Positions 1 through 8,043 of a stretch of 14,159 bases of DNA are shown here, in pieces. Origin of the DNA: Muribaculaceae bacterium (GTDB lineage Bacteria; Bacteroidota; Bacteroidia; Bacteroidales; Muribaculaceae). The position numbers were made by a program, and so were the translations under genes. The stretch's first letter is position 1. Each line of letters begins with the position of its first letter. The notes beneath the pieces were generated by a model. That model ran no database searches, had not been told where the DNA came from, and saw nothing but the letters and a program-made list of their open reading frames with translations. The stretch covers positions 1-14,159 of the forward strand of contig JAIDPP010000202.1 of NCBI GenBank assembly GCA_029062725.1. The letters are read 5' to 3'.

Positions 1-251
1 AATTTCGGATTGTCGGTATTAAGCCATTCCGGGAGATGTCCCCACGTAAGGAAATGAATTTTCCGGACCCAAGGCATATTTCTTTCTATCCCTCGGAAAA
101 CGAATTTCAAAGTATCCCATTCCCTGAAATAATGGGAAAGGTGTTTTTTATCTTCCTTGAATTGCGGAAGAAACCTGTCGCGCTCTTTCTTCCATGCAGG
201 ATCGGAGTCATCCACCCAGGGAATGACAATATCAATGGGTTCTTTTGTCAT
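1..251 (-). CDS. Stealth-family capsular sugar-phosphate transferase, N-terminal part (runs off left edge)
   Basis: Eighty-three codons are visible; the rest lies beyond base 1. Residues 6-20 read IDIVIPWVDDSDPAW, the conserved region 1 signature of Stealth proteins. Residues 40-82 (HYFREWDTLKF, then MPWVRKI, then GHLPEWLN) match the start of conserved region 2. Known members transfer a hexose-1-phosphate (for example GlcNAc-1-P) onto a growing glycan and so create phosphodiester linkages in bacterial capsules. The ATG at 251-249 overlaps the TGA of the upstream polymerase gene (ATGA), so translation is probably coupled. It is the last gene of the operon that can be seen. Family assignment rests on direct motif reading; donor and acceptor sugars cannot be told. 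Confidence 0.88.
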   Translation of the reverse strand, partial: MTKEPIDIVIPWVDDSDPAWKKERDRFLPQFKEDKKHLSHYFREWDTLKFVFRGIERNMPWVRKIHFLTWGHLPEWLNTDNPK

Positions 252-1495
252 ACGGTAACTTTTCTGTTTTTCACCACGTAAGGTAGGAGGAGAAAAAGAA
301 TGATGTCGAGATAAAACCTTGAAGTAGAGGCTAAATCTCCTTTATAGTGAGTAAAATAAGTATAGATCAGGATTATGAAGATAAAGAGTTTCTCGTTGAT
401 GCTTTTTGTGAGTTTATATGGTTTGATAAAAAATAAAAGGGTGAAGAGGTAACTCACAGCAGATCCTACTACACCCCAATACAGCAACTGGCGGAGATAA
501 CCGGCATCAACGCTTTTATAATACCCGGTTCCGCTCGGACTCATATAATATCCGGAGCCTATAAACCATTCCTGATCCGTAATAGTCACGTATTCATACA
601 TCTCATTGAGGGTATTGAACGAGTGACTACCTTCCGTGCTTCCCGACTCTGTATATTTGATAAATAAATCAAACACCCAGGGCAGGACATGATCCGTAAG
701 AAACATCAGTGTGTCGGGAGGCAAGATAATTACCACTATTCCGATCAGACCGACTGTAATTATAGTAAAGCGTGCAAGAAACCGAAACTTTCCTCCTATA
801 TTTGTTCGGCAGAATACCAGATACAAAAAGCCGAACCCCACCCCCACTAAAGAAGTGCGTCCGGCAAAGAATCCACAAATAATGATCAGGAACAGTTTTA
901 CATATTCTATAAAAGATGCTCTCCTTGCAAGAGATAGCCTCTTGAACTGGATAATTGTGACGAGTCCACAGGAAGCCGCAAATTCAAAATAAAGACGGCC
1001 TGAGACAGCGAGACCTCTAAACCCGTTATAAGAGGTTTCAGCCTTTTCAGCATCATGTGCAAATTGGAAGTGATGGACTATCTCAAGAATCTTAGGCGAC
1101 ACGAAAGCACCAATCGATATAATAGCCTGAACACAGAACACATCCACAATCAGAGCTTCTACAACATCCACGTCTAACTTGGCAGAATTGAGGGAGGAGG
1201 TCACCACCAATGTTATGATAATACCGATAAACACTGAGGCATAAGCGGTAGTTAAGGAAAAATCTTTCGCTCCTAACCAAATTGACCAAACAGCGCATAA
1301 TATGGTAATCCCGATAGACCCCCAGATCAGGAGATATGTGTAAGGAATTTTATACCATCTGAATATCAGGTTGGATTTTCCCTTGTATAATAATTTCCCA
1401 AGAGCCATAAACAGGGCAAGAAAGATGGAATTCAAAGGCCCTACTATAGGGAAGCAGAAGAACAGGAGAAATAAAACGAATGTATTATAGACCAC
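248..1495 (-). CDS. wzy: Wzy-type polysaccharide polymerase (O-antigen ligase/polymerase-like membrane protein)
   Basis: A 415-residue, very hydrophobic protein with about ten predicted membrane segments spread from residue 4 to the C-terminus, the usual size of Wzy polymerases. Features typical of the family are GRTSLVG at 212-218 at a membrane edge, a long polar loop at about 260-335 containing GSGYY (313-317), and DAGYLRQLLYWG (330-341). Wzy joins lipid-linked repeat units into polymer on the outer face of the inner membrane. The start is a GTG, 7 nt after the stop of the upstream glycosyltransferase; an in-frame TAA five codons upstream leaves no better start. Wzy primary sequences are poorly conserved, so the call rests on topology, loop motifs and its place between glycosyltransferases and a flippase-bearing operon. 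Confidence 0.82.
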   Translation of the reverse strand: MVYNTFVLFLLFFCFPIVGPLNSIFLALFMALGKLLYKGKSNLIFRWYKIPYTYLLIWGSIGITILCAVWSIWLGAKDFSLTTAYASVFIGIIITLVVTSSLNSAKLDVDVVEALIVDVFCVQAIISIGAFVSPKILEIVHHFQFAHDAEKAETSYNGFRGLAVSGRLYFEFAASCGLVTIIQFKRLSLARRASFIEYVKLFLIIICGFFAGRTSLVGVGFGFLYLVFCRTNIGGKFRFLARFTIITVGLIGIVVIILPPDTLMFLTDHVLPWVFDLFIKYTESGSTEGSHSFNTLNEMYEYVTITDQEWFIGSGYYMSPSGTGYYKSVDAGYLRQLLYWGVVGSAVSYLFTLLFFIKPYKLTKSINEKLFIFIILIYTYFTHYKGDLASTSRFYLDIILFLLLPYVVKNRKVTV

Positions 1496-1502
1496 CGTAT
1501 TT

Positions 1503-2513
1503 TCAGATTAAAGCCGGTATGATATCGGATTTGACATGTTTTAATGCCACTATCACGAACCTCCTCAGATTATAGGGATGATGCAGATAGTCTCCGGATA
1601 ACAGGAAACGTCCTAAGGAACGGAAGGAATAATCGTCAATTGAATAGTAGAGAACCCGGCGGATGCAATTCATTATAACGCTGCAATCCTCGCCTTTTTT
1701 GAGAAGCTTCTTCTCGGCGCGGTAGTTATCAGTGATGGTGGAGAAGGTTATTTTGTCAGGTAAGGGCGGGAGATTGTGAAGACTATAATAATAGTCTATC
1801 AATTCCCTTCTAACTCTGCGACCGGCCTCTACCTGAAGGTTTCCCTTCGCTTTGGATATCTGATTCTGTGATTCCCTATAGAGCAGCAGATATTTATCCA
1901 GATTGGTGATGTTACCGATCTTGAACAGATCGGCAGCCAATTTATAGTCCTGACTAACTTTATATGATTCGTCATATCTGATACCATAGCTCTTCAAGAC
2001 CTCCGATCTGACAATAAGCAGTGGATGGATAAAGGGAGAGGAGGTGTAGATATAAGATTCGATATCTTTATGGGAAGTGGGTCTAAAAATCGCATCTTTC
2101 TTTTTCTCTCCGTCCCAACTATGGGCCAGCGCGCTTGACGCAATCACATCCGGGTTTTCCTCCATGTATCTTACCTGAAATTCCAGTCTGTCAGGTAAAG
2201 AGAAATCATCGGCATCCATTCTGGCTATATATTTGCCGGTTGAGGCGTCAAGGCCGTTATTTAGCGATTTTGTAAGACCTGAATTGGTCTCATTCCGGAT
2301 AATCCTTATTCTTTTATCCTTTTCTGAATATGACTTCAAAAACACATTCAATTCCTTTGATTCCGGATTGTCATTCACAATAATGAATTCAAAATCCGTA
2401 AATGTCTGGTTGAGGATAGACTCAATACTGACTCCAATCCATTCCAACGGTTCCTTATAGACGCTCATCAGAATGGAAACGGACGGATTGTTGATTGTCA
2501 AACGGTCAGCCAT
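1503..2513 (-). CDS. Family 2 glycosyltransferase (GT-A fold)
   Basis: This 336-residue cytoplasmic enzyme would transfer one sugar from a nucleotide donor to the lipid-linked repeat unit. It begins with the GT2 strand-loop VSILMSVYKEP (12-22), followed by ESILNQTF (31-38) and VND (46-48) for nucleotide binding. The metal-binding DXD element is MDADD (99-103), followed by LPDRLEFQ, the usual GT2 arrangement. A conserved SQDYKL element near the middle is likely to lie in the acceptor half. The protein has no membrane segment and the length is normal for the family. It lies 46 nt after the GT8 gene and 7 nt before wzy, so it is inside the operon. Sugar specificity cannot be read from sequence. 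Confidence 0.92.
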   Translation of the reverse strand: MADRLTINNPSVSILMSVYKEPLEWIGVSIESILNQTFTDFEFIIVNDNPESKELNVFLKSYSEKDKRIRIIRNETNSGLTKSLNNGLDASTGKYIARMDADDFSLPDRLEFQVRYMEENPDVIASSALAHSWDGEKKKDAIFRPTSHKDIESYIYTSSPFIHPLLIVRSEVLKSYGIRYDESYKVSQDYKLAADLFKIGNITNLDKYLLLYRESQNQISKAKGNLQVEAGRRVRRELIDYYYSLHNLPPLPDKITFSTITDNYRAEKKLLKKGEDCSVIMNCIRRVLYYSIDDYSFRSLGRFLLSGDYLHHPYNLRRFVIVALKHVKSDIIPALI

Positions 2514-2559
2514 TGAAGTATAAAGTTAAAAAAGGACGGGATCAGCGATGCAGGAAAGA

Positions 2560-3471
2560 TCATCGGAATAGTTTTTGTTTAATAAAACTCAATATACGGA
2601 GCCAGCTGTAGGAAGGGCGGATTATCTTTCCCGAAACTTTCAGCTCCATTTCCGGATCATAAAAAATGGAATTACTGAATGCATTCCACCATTCTCTCCA
2701 GGCATAGGTGAAGGTATTCCATGGTTTCTGGCCTGCGTAATGGATTATGCAGTCGCGGGAGGCGATCCATTTTAGCTTGTTTTTGTATGAGGAATTGTCC
2801 GGGTGCAATAAGGAAGGCAGGTTGTATATTTCATAAAACTTCGGAGTGACGTTAAAGCCTATATCCATAAGCAAAATATTCCCCCTGCATGTAAGATTAA
2901 TAATGTCTTGGTCTTGGTATAGATATTTTTTCCCGGCTTCTTTCAAGAACTTCTCTTTATAGTTCTCGTCCCGCAGGCGTTTACAGTTTAAAACGATGAA
3001 CCCGGCGTTAATATAGGTCATGGGATCTATTCCGAGCGATTCAATATGTTTTCGTCCAGCCTTCGACCTTAACCCAAGCGCAGGCACACCCTCCACAAGA
3101 TAGTCGGAGATCCTATCCATAGGAATAAGGGATAAATCAATCTTAAAGATAATATCCACATCACTATATATGACGATATCAAATTGAGGCAACAACCAGG
3201 GAATCAACAATCTGGAATAAGTGGCCGTGGAAATATCCCGGACTTCGTAGCTATTGGAAAAAACATCTCCAATCTCGATAAATGAAATATTATGTCCGGG
3301 GAATCGCTCAACCTGTTTATCCAGCAATGCCTTGTCGTCATTACTCACGTCACGGCTTATCAACACATAAATGTCATATTTCGACACAGTCGCGTTGGCT
3401 AATAAAGAATAGATGCATACGCCTGTCTGCATCACAAAGTTATGCTCTGTCGAAAAGACTACAGGAATCAT
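2560..3471 (-). CDS. Family 8 glycosyltransferase (LgtC/general stress protein A-like)
   Basis: A 303-residue retaining glycosyltransferase. All GT8 landmarks are present in order: IPVVFSTEHNF at 2-12, STATYSRLLIP (81-91), the metal-binding DVD in IYSDVDIIF (104-106), INAGFIVLN (154-162), QDQDIIN (186-192) and HYAGQKPW (244-251). Known GT8 enzymes of this type use UDP-galactose or UDP-glucose to make alpha linkages; which one applies here is inference. There is no signal peptide, so it should act on the cytoplasmic face. It sits between the pyruvyl transferase (49 nt gap) and the second GT2 gene (46 nt gap). Confidence 0.93.
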   Translation of the reverse strand: MIPVVFSTEHNFVMQTGVCIYSLLANATVSKYDIYVLISRDVSNDDKALLDKQVERFPGHNISFIEIGDVFSNSYEVRDISTATYSRLLIPWLLPQFDIVIYSDVDIIFKIDLSLIPMDRISDYLVEGVPALGLRSKAGRKHIESLGIDPMTYINAGFIVLNCKRLRDENYKEKFLKEAGKKYLYQDQDIINLTCRGNILLMDIGFNVTPKFYEIYNLPSLLHPDNSSYKNKLKWIASRDCIIHYAGQKPWNTFTYAWREWWNAFSNSIFYDPEMELKVSGKIIRPSYSWLRILSFIKQKLFR

Positions 3472-3520
3472 ACGGTCGTATTAATAGGGGAAATTTAAAA
3501 TATCTTTTTTTGAATGTGGT

Positions 3521-4504
3521 TTACCCGGCGATGAATTTTTTACAGGATTCTTTCAGGGAATCGGCCAATCTAAGGTACGCAGAAGGATTGGGATATATCT
3601 TGTGACCGGAAACAGGGGTGGAATCATTTTTATACATGTAATGGATTTCCCCTGTTTTAAGGTTAACCTCAATACGGTTGAAGAGATCGGTGAGTCCCTT
3701 GAGTCTTGATTTATTTGAAGAATCCGAGAAAGAATCTATAAATATGACCGGAGTTCCTAATGCCAGACATGGCAGGGCGCAGTGAATCCTTGATGTGATC
3801 ACCAGCTTTGCTTTCGCATAACGGTGCAGAAGATCCTCGGCAATACGGAATCTTTCTGAATCAGGGATATCATTAGGAGGCAGCTGATGATGGGTGTAGA
3901 TCGCCTTCTTCCTGATCTCTTTAGGTATAATTCTATTGATCAAACGCTTTTTCCTGAAAAGGTCAATGAATTTACCCCTTAAGAGAGCCGACAGGAAACT
4001 GCGAGGAGACTTTAAGAGTGTTTCACCTTCCTCAATATTAAAAATTGGATCGACAATATATATGTCGTCGCCTCTCTCCTTGTCGGCAACTTTATATTTC
4101 AAATCCAAGGTTAGAGTCAGACACCCGGAATAAAATGCCGGGACTCCCTTGCTTTGTAATAATTCTGTAGTGAACAGATCTCTGCACCCGATAGGACCGT
4201 GTGTTTTTAAATACGTTATCCCTTCTTGGGTGAGCATCCTGGACTGTACGGAATGGTTGATATGGAAGGCAACGAAATGAGGATGGATATTCTTAGCGGG
4301 TATCCAATGCGAGGGAGTGTGGGTGAACCATCCATTCATGATGAGCTTGACCTCATCATCATCATAATCATCCAACCGCTCTCTGTTTAATAATTGATCG
4401 ACCTGCGGAAGATATTGCCGGGCCGCTAAACTCTGAATATAGTCGCCGATGTTTGTTCCTGTAGGTGTATCAGTATAGGTCAATAATCCGTATTTCATTT
4501 CCAT
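3521..4504 (-). CDS. Polysaccharide pyruvyl transferase
   Basis: A 327-residue member of the polysaccharide pyruvyl transferase family (CsaB/WcaK/EpsO type), which transfers the enolpyruvyl group of PEP to a sugar as a pyruvate ketal. Diagnostic parts are GTNIGDYIQSLAARQYL (16-32), IGCRDLFTTELLQSKG (105-120), SGCLTLTL (126-133) and the C-terminal half with TSRIHCALPCLALGTPVIF (238-256), in which His241 sits in the usual substrate-binding loop. The ATG at 4504 is followed by a second Met at residue 3; either may be used. The gene lies 37 nt after the flippase gene. A pyruvate group adds a negative charge to the repeat unit. The sugar modified is unknown. Confidence 0.92.
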   Translation of the reverse strand: MEMKYGLLTYTDTPTGTNIGDYIQSLAARQYLPQVDQLLNRERLDDYDDDEVKLIMNGWFTHTPSHWIPAKNIHPHFVAFHINHSVQSRMLTQEGITYLKTHGPIGCRDLFTTELLQSKGVPAFYSGCLTLTLDLKYKVADKERGDDIYIVDPIFNIEEGETLLKSPRSFLSALLRGKFIDLFRKKRLINRIIPKEIRKKAIYTHHQLPPNDIPDSERFRIAEDLLHRYAKAKLVITSRIHCALPCLALGTPVIFIDSFSDSSNKSRLKGLTDLFNRIEVNLKTGEIHYMYKNDSTPVSGHKIYPNPSAYLRLADSLKESCKKFIAG

Positions 4505-4541
4505 AATCTAACTTTTCAAACCGTGATGATGTAATGCTCTC

Positions 4542-6077
4542 TCATTTCTTGAGTTTTCCGATAAGAGTATTCATAATGCTTCTTCGTTGTGCCGAGTTGA
4601 AACTTATAAGAAATGCGATCGGAAGCAGCAATATAAAAAAGCATATACCTCCGCCGATCAATCCACCAAACTGTGATGGGAAAATATAATATCTGAGTCC
4701 CCACATGATTGCAACACCGAACAATGTTATAAGGAATAGAGGAAGCAGAATGGTTTTAAGAACCCATCTGATTGATATGTTGCAGCATTTTTTCATATAA
4801 AATATCCTTACAGCCATACTAAAAAAGGCCACAAGCAGTTTTACCTGAAAAATTACTTGTGGAGGAAAACCAAGTTCAAAAAGGCAAAAAGAGATCAGAA
4901 TAGTGATAAGCAATGCACACCCCACTGCAATCTGATAATTCCTTATTCTGCCGGAAGCGCCTATAACCATCCAAAAGGGTCCTCCTGTAGAATCAACCCA
5001 TCCGCATATAATCATGTAAATGCAGAAAATACTTGTAAGTGGCGGAATTTCTTTCAGCCATATTGAGAGTATGGTGTCGATATTAAAAATAACAGGACAC
5101 CCGACAATAAAAACAAGCAGATAAGAGAGTTTAGTGCTTACCTGTAAAAGAGAAAGAAGAGACCGGCGTTCATCTGCCGTATATCTTTTTACAATCTGGG
5201 GCTGAAAGGCTTTCTGGAAGTTACCTACTAATTGAGTGAGGGAATTGGAAACCTGATTTGTTATTCCAAGAGCTGCATTTACAGTTACACCAAAGAACAT
5301 ATTCACAATAATACCTATCCCTTGATTTGAAGTCATGGCGGCGAAGACTCCAAAAGTGTTCCACCCTGAATAGGATGTCATTTCCTTTCTCAAAATTTGA
5401 TCTTTAGGTCTTCCTTTCGATAAGTACTGGGGAAAATTTTTTTTAGCGTATGCTATATAGGCCCACTGAATCAAGACCGTGACAGACAGAGTAAGAAATC
5501 CTAAGACCGTTAAGGCCGGATAATGTCTGAATACCAATACTAAAAAAACAATTCCAAGTCTTAAAAAGGATTCAATAATCCCTATGACAGCAATGAAGTT
5601 AAATTTTTCCTTTGCTATTATGATGGAATCGTAGGGCAGCCTATATAATTGAAGAATAAACGACACTACCGCGCATTGATACAGGAAATGTGTCTGCACC
5701 GTATATTCTCGTGGAATATCCAGCTTATGCGTCAGAAACCATAAACCAACAGTCTCAAAAATAATTAAAAGGATGGCTGATAATAGAAAATAAAGAAATA
5801 CGGAGGTTCTAAAAATCTCGCGTACCTTTTCTATATCTTTTTCTGCCAAGGCGACATTGAAAAATCGCTGGGTGGAAGCAGTGAGTGGAGATGATAGGAA
5901 AGACAGGGATCCAATTACTGTAAAGACCAGACTCCAAATTCCATAACGTGTAATTCCGAGGACTTCAAGGATTACCCTCGAGGTGTATAAGGCAATTAAC
6001 ATCGCCACGGCCATCCGAATGTAGAGAAAGACCGTATTTTTCGCGATTCGTTTATTAGAAGATACCTCAGGCATCAT
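4542..6077 (-). CDS. wzx: Wzx-type polysaccharide flippase (MOP/MATE-like exporter)
   Basis: A 511-residue integral membrane protein with about 12-14 hydrophobic segments, the normal size of Wzx. The N-terminal segment (roughly 9-75: IAKNTVFLYIRM, then YTSRVILEVLG, YGIWSLVF, and STQRFFNVALAE) is the classic opening of the polysaccharide biosynthesis transporter family. Wzx moves undecaprenyl-pyrophosphate-linked repeat units from the inner to the outer leaflet of the inner membrane, where Wzy polymerises them. Two Met codons open the frame (6077 and 6074). The gap to the upstream glycosyltransferase is 91 nt and holds a possible hairpin. The DNA is clearly AT-rich by eye, as is common for flippase genes of exchangeable glycan loci. 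Confidence 0.94.
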   Translation of the reverse strand: MMPEVSSNKRIAKNTVFLYIRMAVAMLIALYTSRVILEVLGITRYGIWSLVFTVIGSLSFLSSPLTASTQRFFNVALAEKDIEKVREIFRTSVFLYFLLSAILLIIFETVGLWFLTHKLDIPREYTVQTHFLYQCAVVSFILQLYRLPYDSIIIAKEKFNFIAVIGIIESFLRLGIVFLVLVFRHYPALTVLGFLTLSVTVLIQWAYIAYAKKNFPQYLSKGRPKDQILRKEMTSYSGWNTFGVFAAMTSNQGIGIIVNMFFGVTVNAALGITNQVSNSLTQLVGNFQKAFQPQIVKRYTADERRSLLSLLQVSTKLSYLLVFIVGCPVIFNIDTILSIWLKEIPPLTSIFCIYMIICGWVDSTGGPFWMVIGASGRIRNYQIAVGCALLITILISFCLFELGFPPQVIFQVKLLVAFFSMAVRIFYMKKCCNISIRWVLKTILLPLFLITLFGVAIMWGLRYYIFPSQFGGLIGGGICFFILLLPIAFLISFNSAQRRSIMNTLIGKLKK

Positions 6078-6143
6078 ACTTATCTGTAAGGTCTGCTGAT
6101 CAACATAATGAAACAGGATTCATAAAAGAGTCATTCCCCGTTT

Positions 6144-6172
6144 CTGAACCTTTCGGCTCCCGAGGGCTTCAG
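6144..6172 (-). other. Bulged hairpin overlapping the glycosyltransferase stop codon
   Basis: Read on the minus strand, CTGAAGCC at the 5' side pairs with GGTTCAG at the 3' side (one bulged G), and inside it TCGG pairs with CCGA around a GAG loop. The outer stem starts on the TGA stop of the upstream glycosyltransferase gene. No T-run follows directly (the next bases are AAACGGGG), so it is not a classic terminator. It could be an RNA stability or polarity element within the operon. The pairing is visible; the function is not. Confidence 0.35.
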
Positions 6173-6876
6173 ATAAGGTACCTCAGTAGGTTGCCCTTTG
6201 TCAGAATACTTTTGTGATAAACTTTCCCGGGTTTATCCTCAAACCACTTTATCACTTCCTCTCTCTTCGTATGTAATCCTTTGGCTACTTTAAACGCATC
6301 TCCGGATTTGCCCCCGTAGTGGTGGAGTATATGGTCGTGATGAGTCAGCCCCAGAAGATTGATACCTTCCGTTATCATCTGTGATTGCAGTTTAGTCACT
6401 CCCCACCACCATTGAAAAGCAGTATCTAAAAGATACCTGTCAAAAAGAGGTTTATCCACCAACCAGCAGTAGCCGTCACATCTGTCGGGGTTTTTACAGA
6501 AACCGTAGGAAATTCCGCCGTAGTTACCGTCCTCCTTTATATCCAGCAGATATTTCAGCCATTTCGGATCTTTTATCCTGACATCGGAATTCAACAGGAG
6601 ATAATACTTCACATCGGGTCCCGCTAACTTAGAAGCTTCGTTGTTACCCCCGGCAAACAGCAGGTTCTCATCCGATAGTCTTAGCTTATCGATATATCCT
6701 TTTTGCTGATACTCTTTTAATATTCGCTTTGTCTCCTCCTCAGAATTATTATCCCAAACCACAATCTCACAACGCTTCAAATCCTCCGGATCGGTCACAT
6801 TATGGAGGGTTTCAAGGGTCTCTTTAACGTATTGAGGGGCATTGTAGGTAAGAATTAAGATTCCTATATCTTTCAT
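6169..6876 (-). CDS. Family 2 glycosyltransferase (rhamnosyltransferase-like subgroup)
   Basis: A short (235-residue) GT2 enzyme. The N-terminus has DIGILILTYNAPQYV (3-17), WDNNS (41-45) for nucleotide binding, FAGGNNEA (74-81) and LLLNSDVRI (93-101), in which the NSD at 96-98 replaces the DXD. That set is typical of the WcaA/rhamnosyltransferase-like subgroup. The C-terminal part is short and carries unusual clusters: Cys127, Cys133 and Cys137, then His179, His180, His182, His185 and His186. No membrane segment is seen. The start ATG lies 126 nt after the epimerase gene, the widest gap in the operon. It ends 91 nt before the flippase gene. Donor sugar is unknown. Confidence 0.9.
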   Translation of the reverse strand: MKDIGILILTYNAPQYVKETLETLHNVTDPEDLKRCEIVVWDNNSEEETKRILKEYQQKGYIDKLRLSDENLLFAGGNNEASKLAGPDVKYYLLLNSDVRIKDPKWLKYLLDIKEDGNYGGISYGFCKNPDRCDGYCWLVDKPLFDRYLLDTAFQWWWGVTKLQSQMITEGINLLGLTHHDHILHHYGGKSGDAFKVAKGLHTKREEVIKWFEDKPGKVYHKSILTKGNLLRYLI

Positions 6877-7002
6877 ACATTCATATAGCGGTTATTATTA
6901 TACGATTAAAAGTGCCTTAGATAACTCTCCATAGTTCGGCGCCTGAATGGCATCCTGAACTCCGGAAAGATATTATCCAGTTGGAGCTGCTTGGGATTAC
7001 AC

Positions 7003-8013
7003 CTACACGTTATAATACTCCTTGAACCATTCCACAGTGCGTTGGATGCCGTCGCGGAGAGGGGTTGAAGGAGCGAAGGATGTTGCTTTAGCCAGAGCCG
7101 ATGAATCAGCGTATGTCTGATAGACATCCCCGGGCTGCATGGGGAGGTAATTCTTGACAGCCTCTTTTCCCGTTGCTTTCTCGATACACTCTATATAATC
7201 CATCAGTCGTGTAGGAGTCTGGTTGCCTATGTTATAGATAGTCGCCGGTATTTCTTTTTCGGGGATTATGTCGATTATCCTCACAATCCCTTCTACGACG
7301 TCATCTATATAGGTGAAATCACGCAGCATGTCTCCATTATTGAATACATTGATCGGCCGGTTATGGAATATGGCGTCCATGAACAGGAATGGCGACATGT
7401 CGGGACGCCCCCACGGACCATAGACCGTAAAGAATCGAAGGCCGGTGGTCGGCAGCCTGTAAAGTTTGCTATAGACATTAGCCATCAGTTCGTTGCTCTT
7501 TTTAGTGGCGGCATAGATTGACACCTGATTGTCAACCCGGTCGGTTTCCTGAAAAGGTATTTTTGTATTCCCTCCATATACGGAAGATGAGGAGGCATAG
7601 ACAAGATGCCCCACATTGTTGAGTCGGGAGGCTTCCAGAATATTTAGGAAACCGATTATATTACTTTCTATATATGCGTAGGGATTCTCAATGGAATACC
7701 TGACACCTGCCTGAGCGGCGAGATTCACCACAACATCGAATTTCTCATTTTCAAAAAGTTTGTCTAATAGCGGTTTGTCGCATAAGTCAATGCGACAGAA
7801 ACGATAGTCCGGATATAGGGTGGATTGAACGGTATGCGCTTGAAATATTTTTGATTCAGGAATTCCGGTGGCCTCCAGGCGGGCATATTTCAGACTGACG
7901 GGATAATAGTCGTTGATGTTGTCAATCCCGAAAACTGAATATCCTTTAGCGCAAAGAGCTTTTACGAGATGGAAACCAATGAATCCGGCGGCGCCGGTTA
8001 CCAATATTTTCAT
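7003..8013 (-). CDS. NAD-dependent epimerase, UDP-glucuronate 4-epimerase-like
   Basis: A 336-residue extended short-chain dehydrogenase/reductase. The Rossmann motif GAAGFIG is at 7-13 and Asp31 (GIDNIND) would bind the NAD ribose. The catalytic set is SSSSVYG (141-147) with Tyr167 and Lys171 in YAATK. The stretches NLAAQAGVRYSIENP (97-111), FFTVYGPWGRPDM (194-206) and RDFTYIDDVVEGI are those of the UDP-glucuronate 4-epimerases (LpsL/CapI type), which interconvert UDP-glucuronate and UDP-galacturonate in the cytosol. The enzyme would supply a uronic acid for the repeat unit. It lies 30 nt after the UpxZ-like gene and is the first biosynthetic gene of the operon. UDP-galactose 4-epimerase or a related specificity is less likely but not excluded. 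Confidence 0.88.
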   Translation of the reverse strand: MKILVTGAAGFIGFHLVKALCAKGYSVFGIDNINDYYPVSLKYARLEATGIPESKIFQAHTVQSTLYPDYRFCRIDLCDKPLLDKLFENEKFDVVVNLAAQAGVRYSIENPYAYIESNIIGFLNILEASRLNNVGHLVYASSSSVYGGNTKIPFQETDRVDNQVSIYAATKKSNELMANVYSKLYRLPTTGLRFFTVYGPWGRPDMSPFLFMDAIFHNRPINVFNNGDMLRDFTYIDDVVEGIVRIIDIIPEKEIPATIYNIGNQTPTRLMDYIECIEKATGKEAVKNYLPMQPGDVYQTYADSSALAKATSFAPSTPLRDGIQRTVEWFKEYYNV

Positions 8014-8043
8014 AGGATATATTTTGTAGGTTTAGGGGAAATT

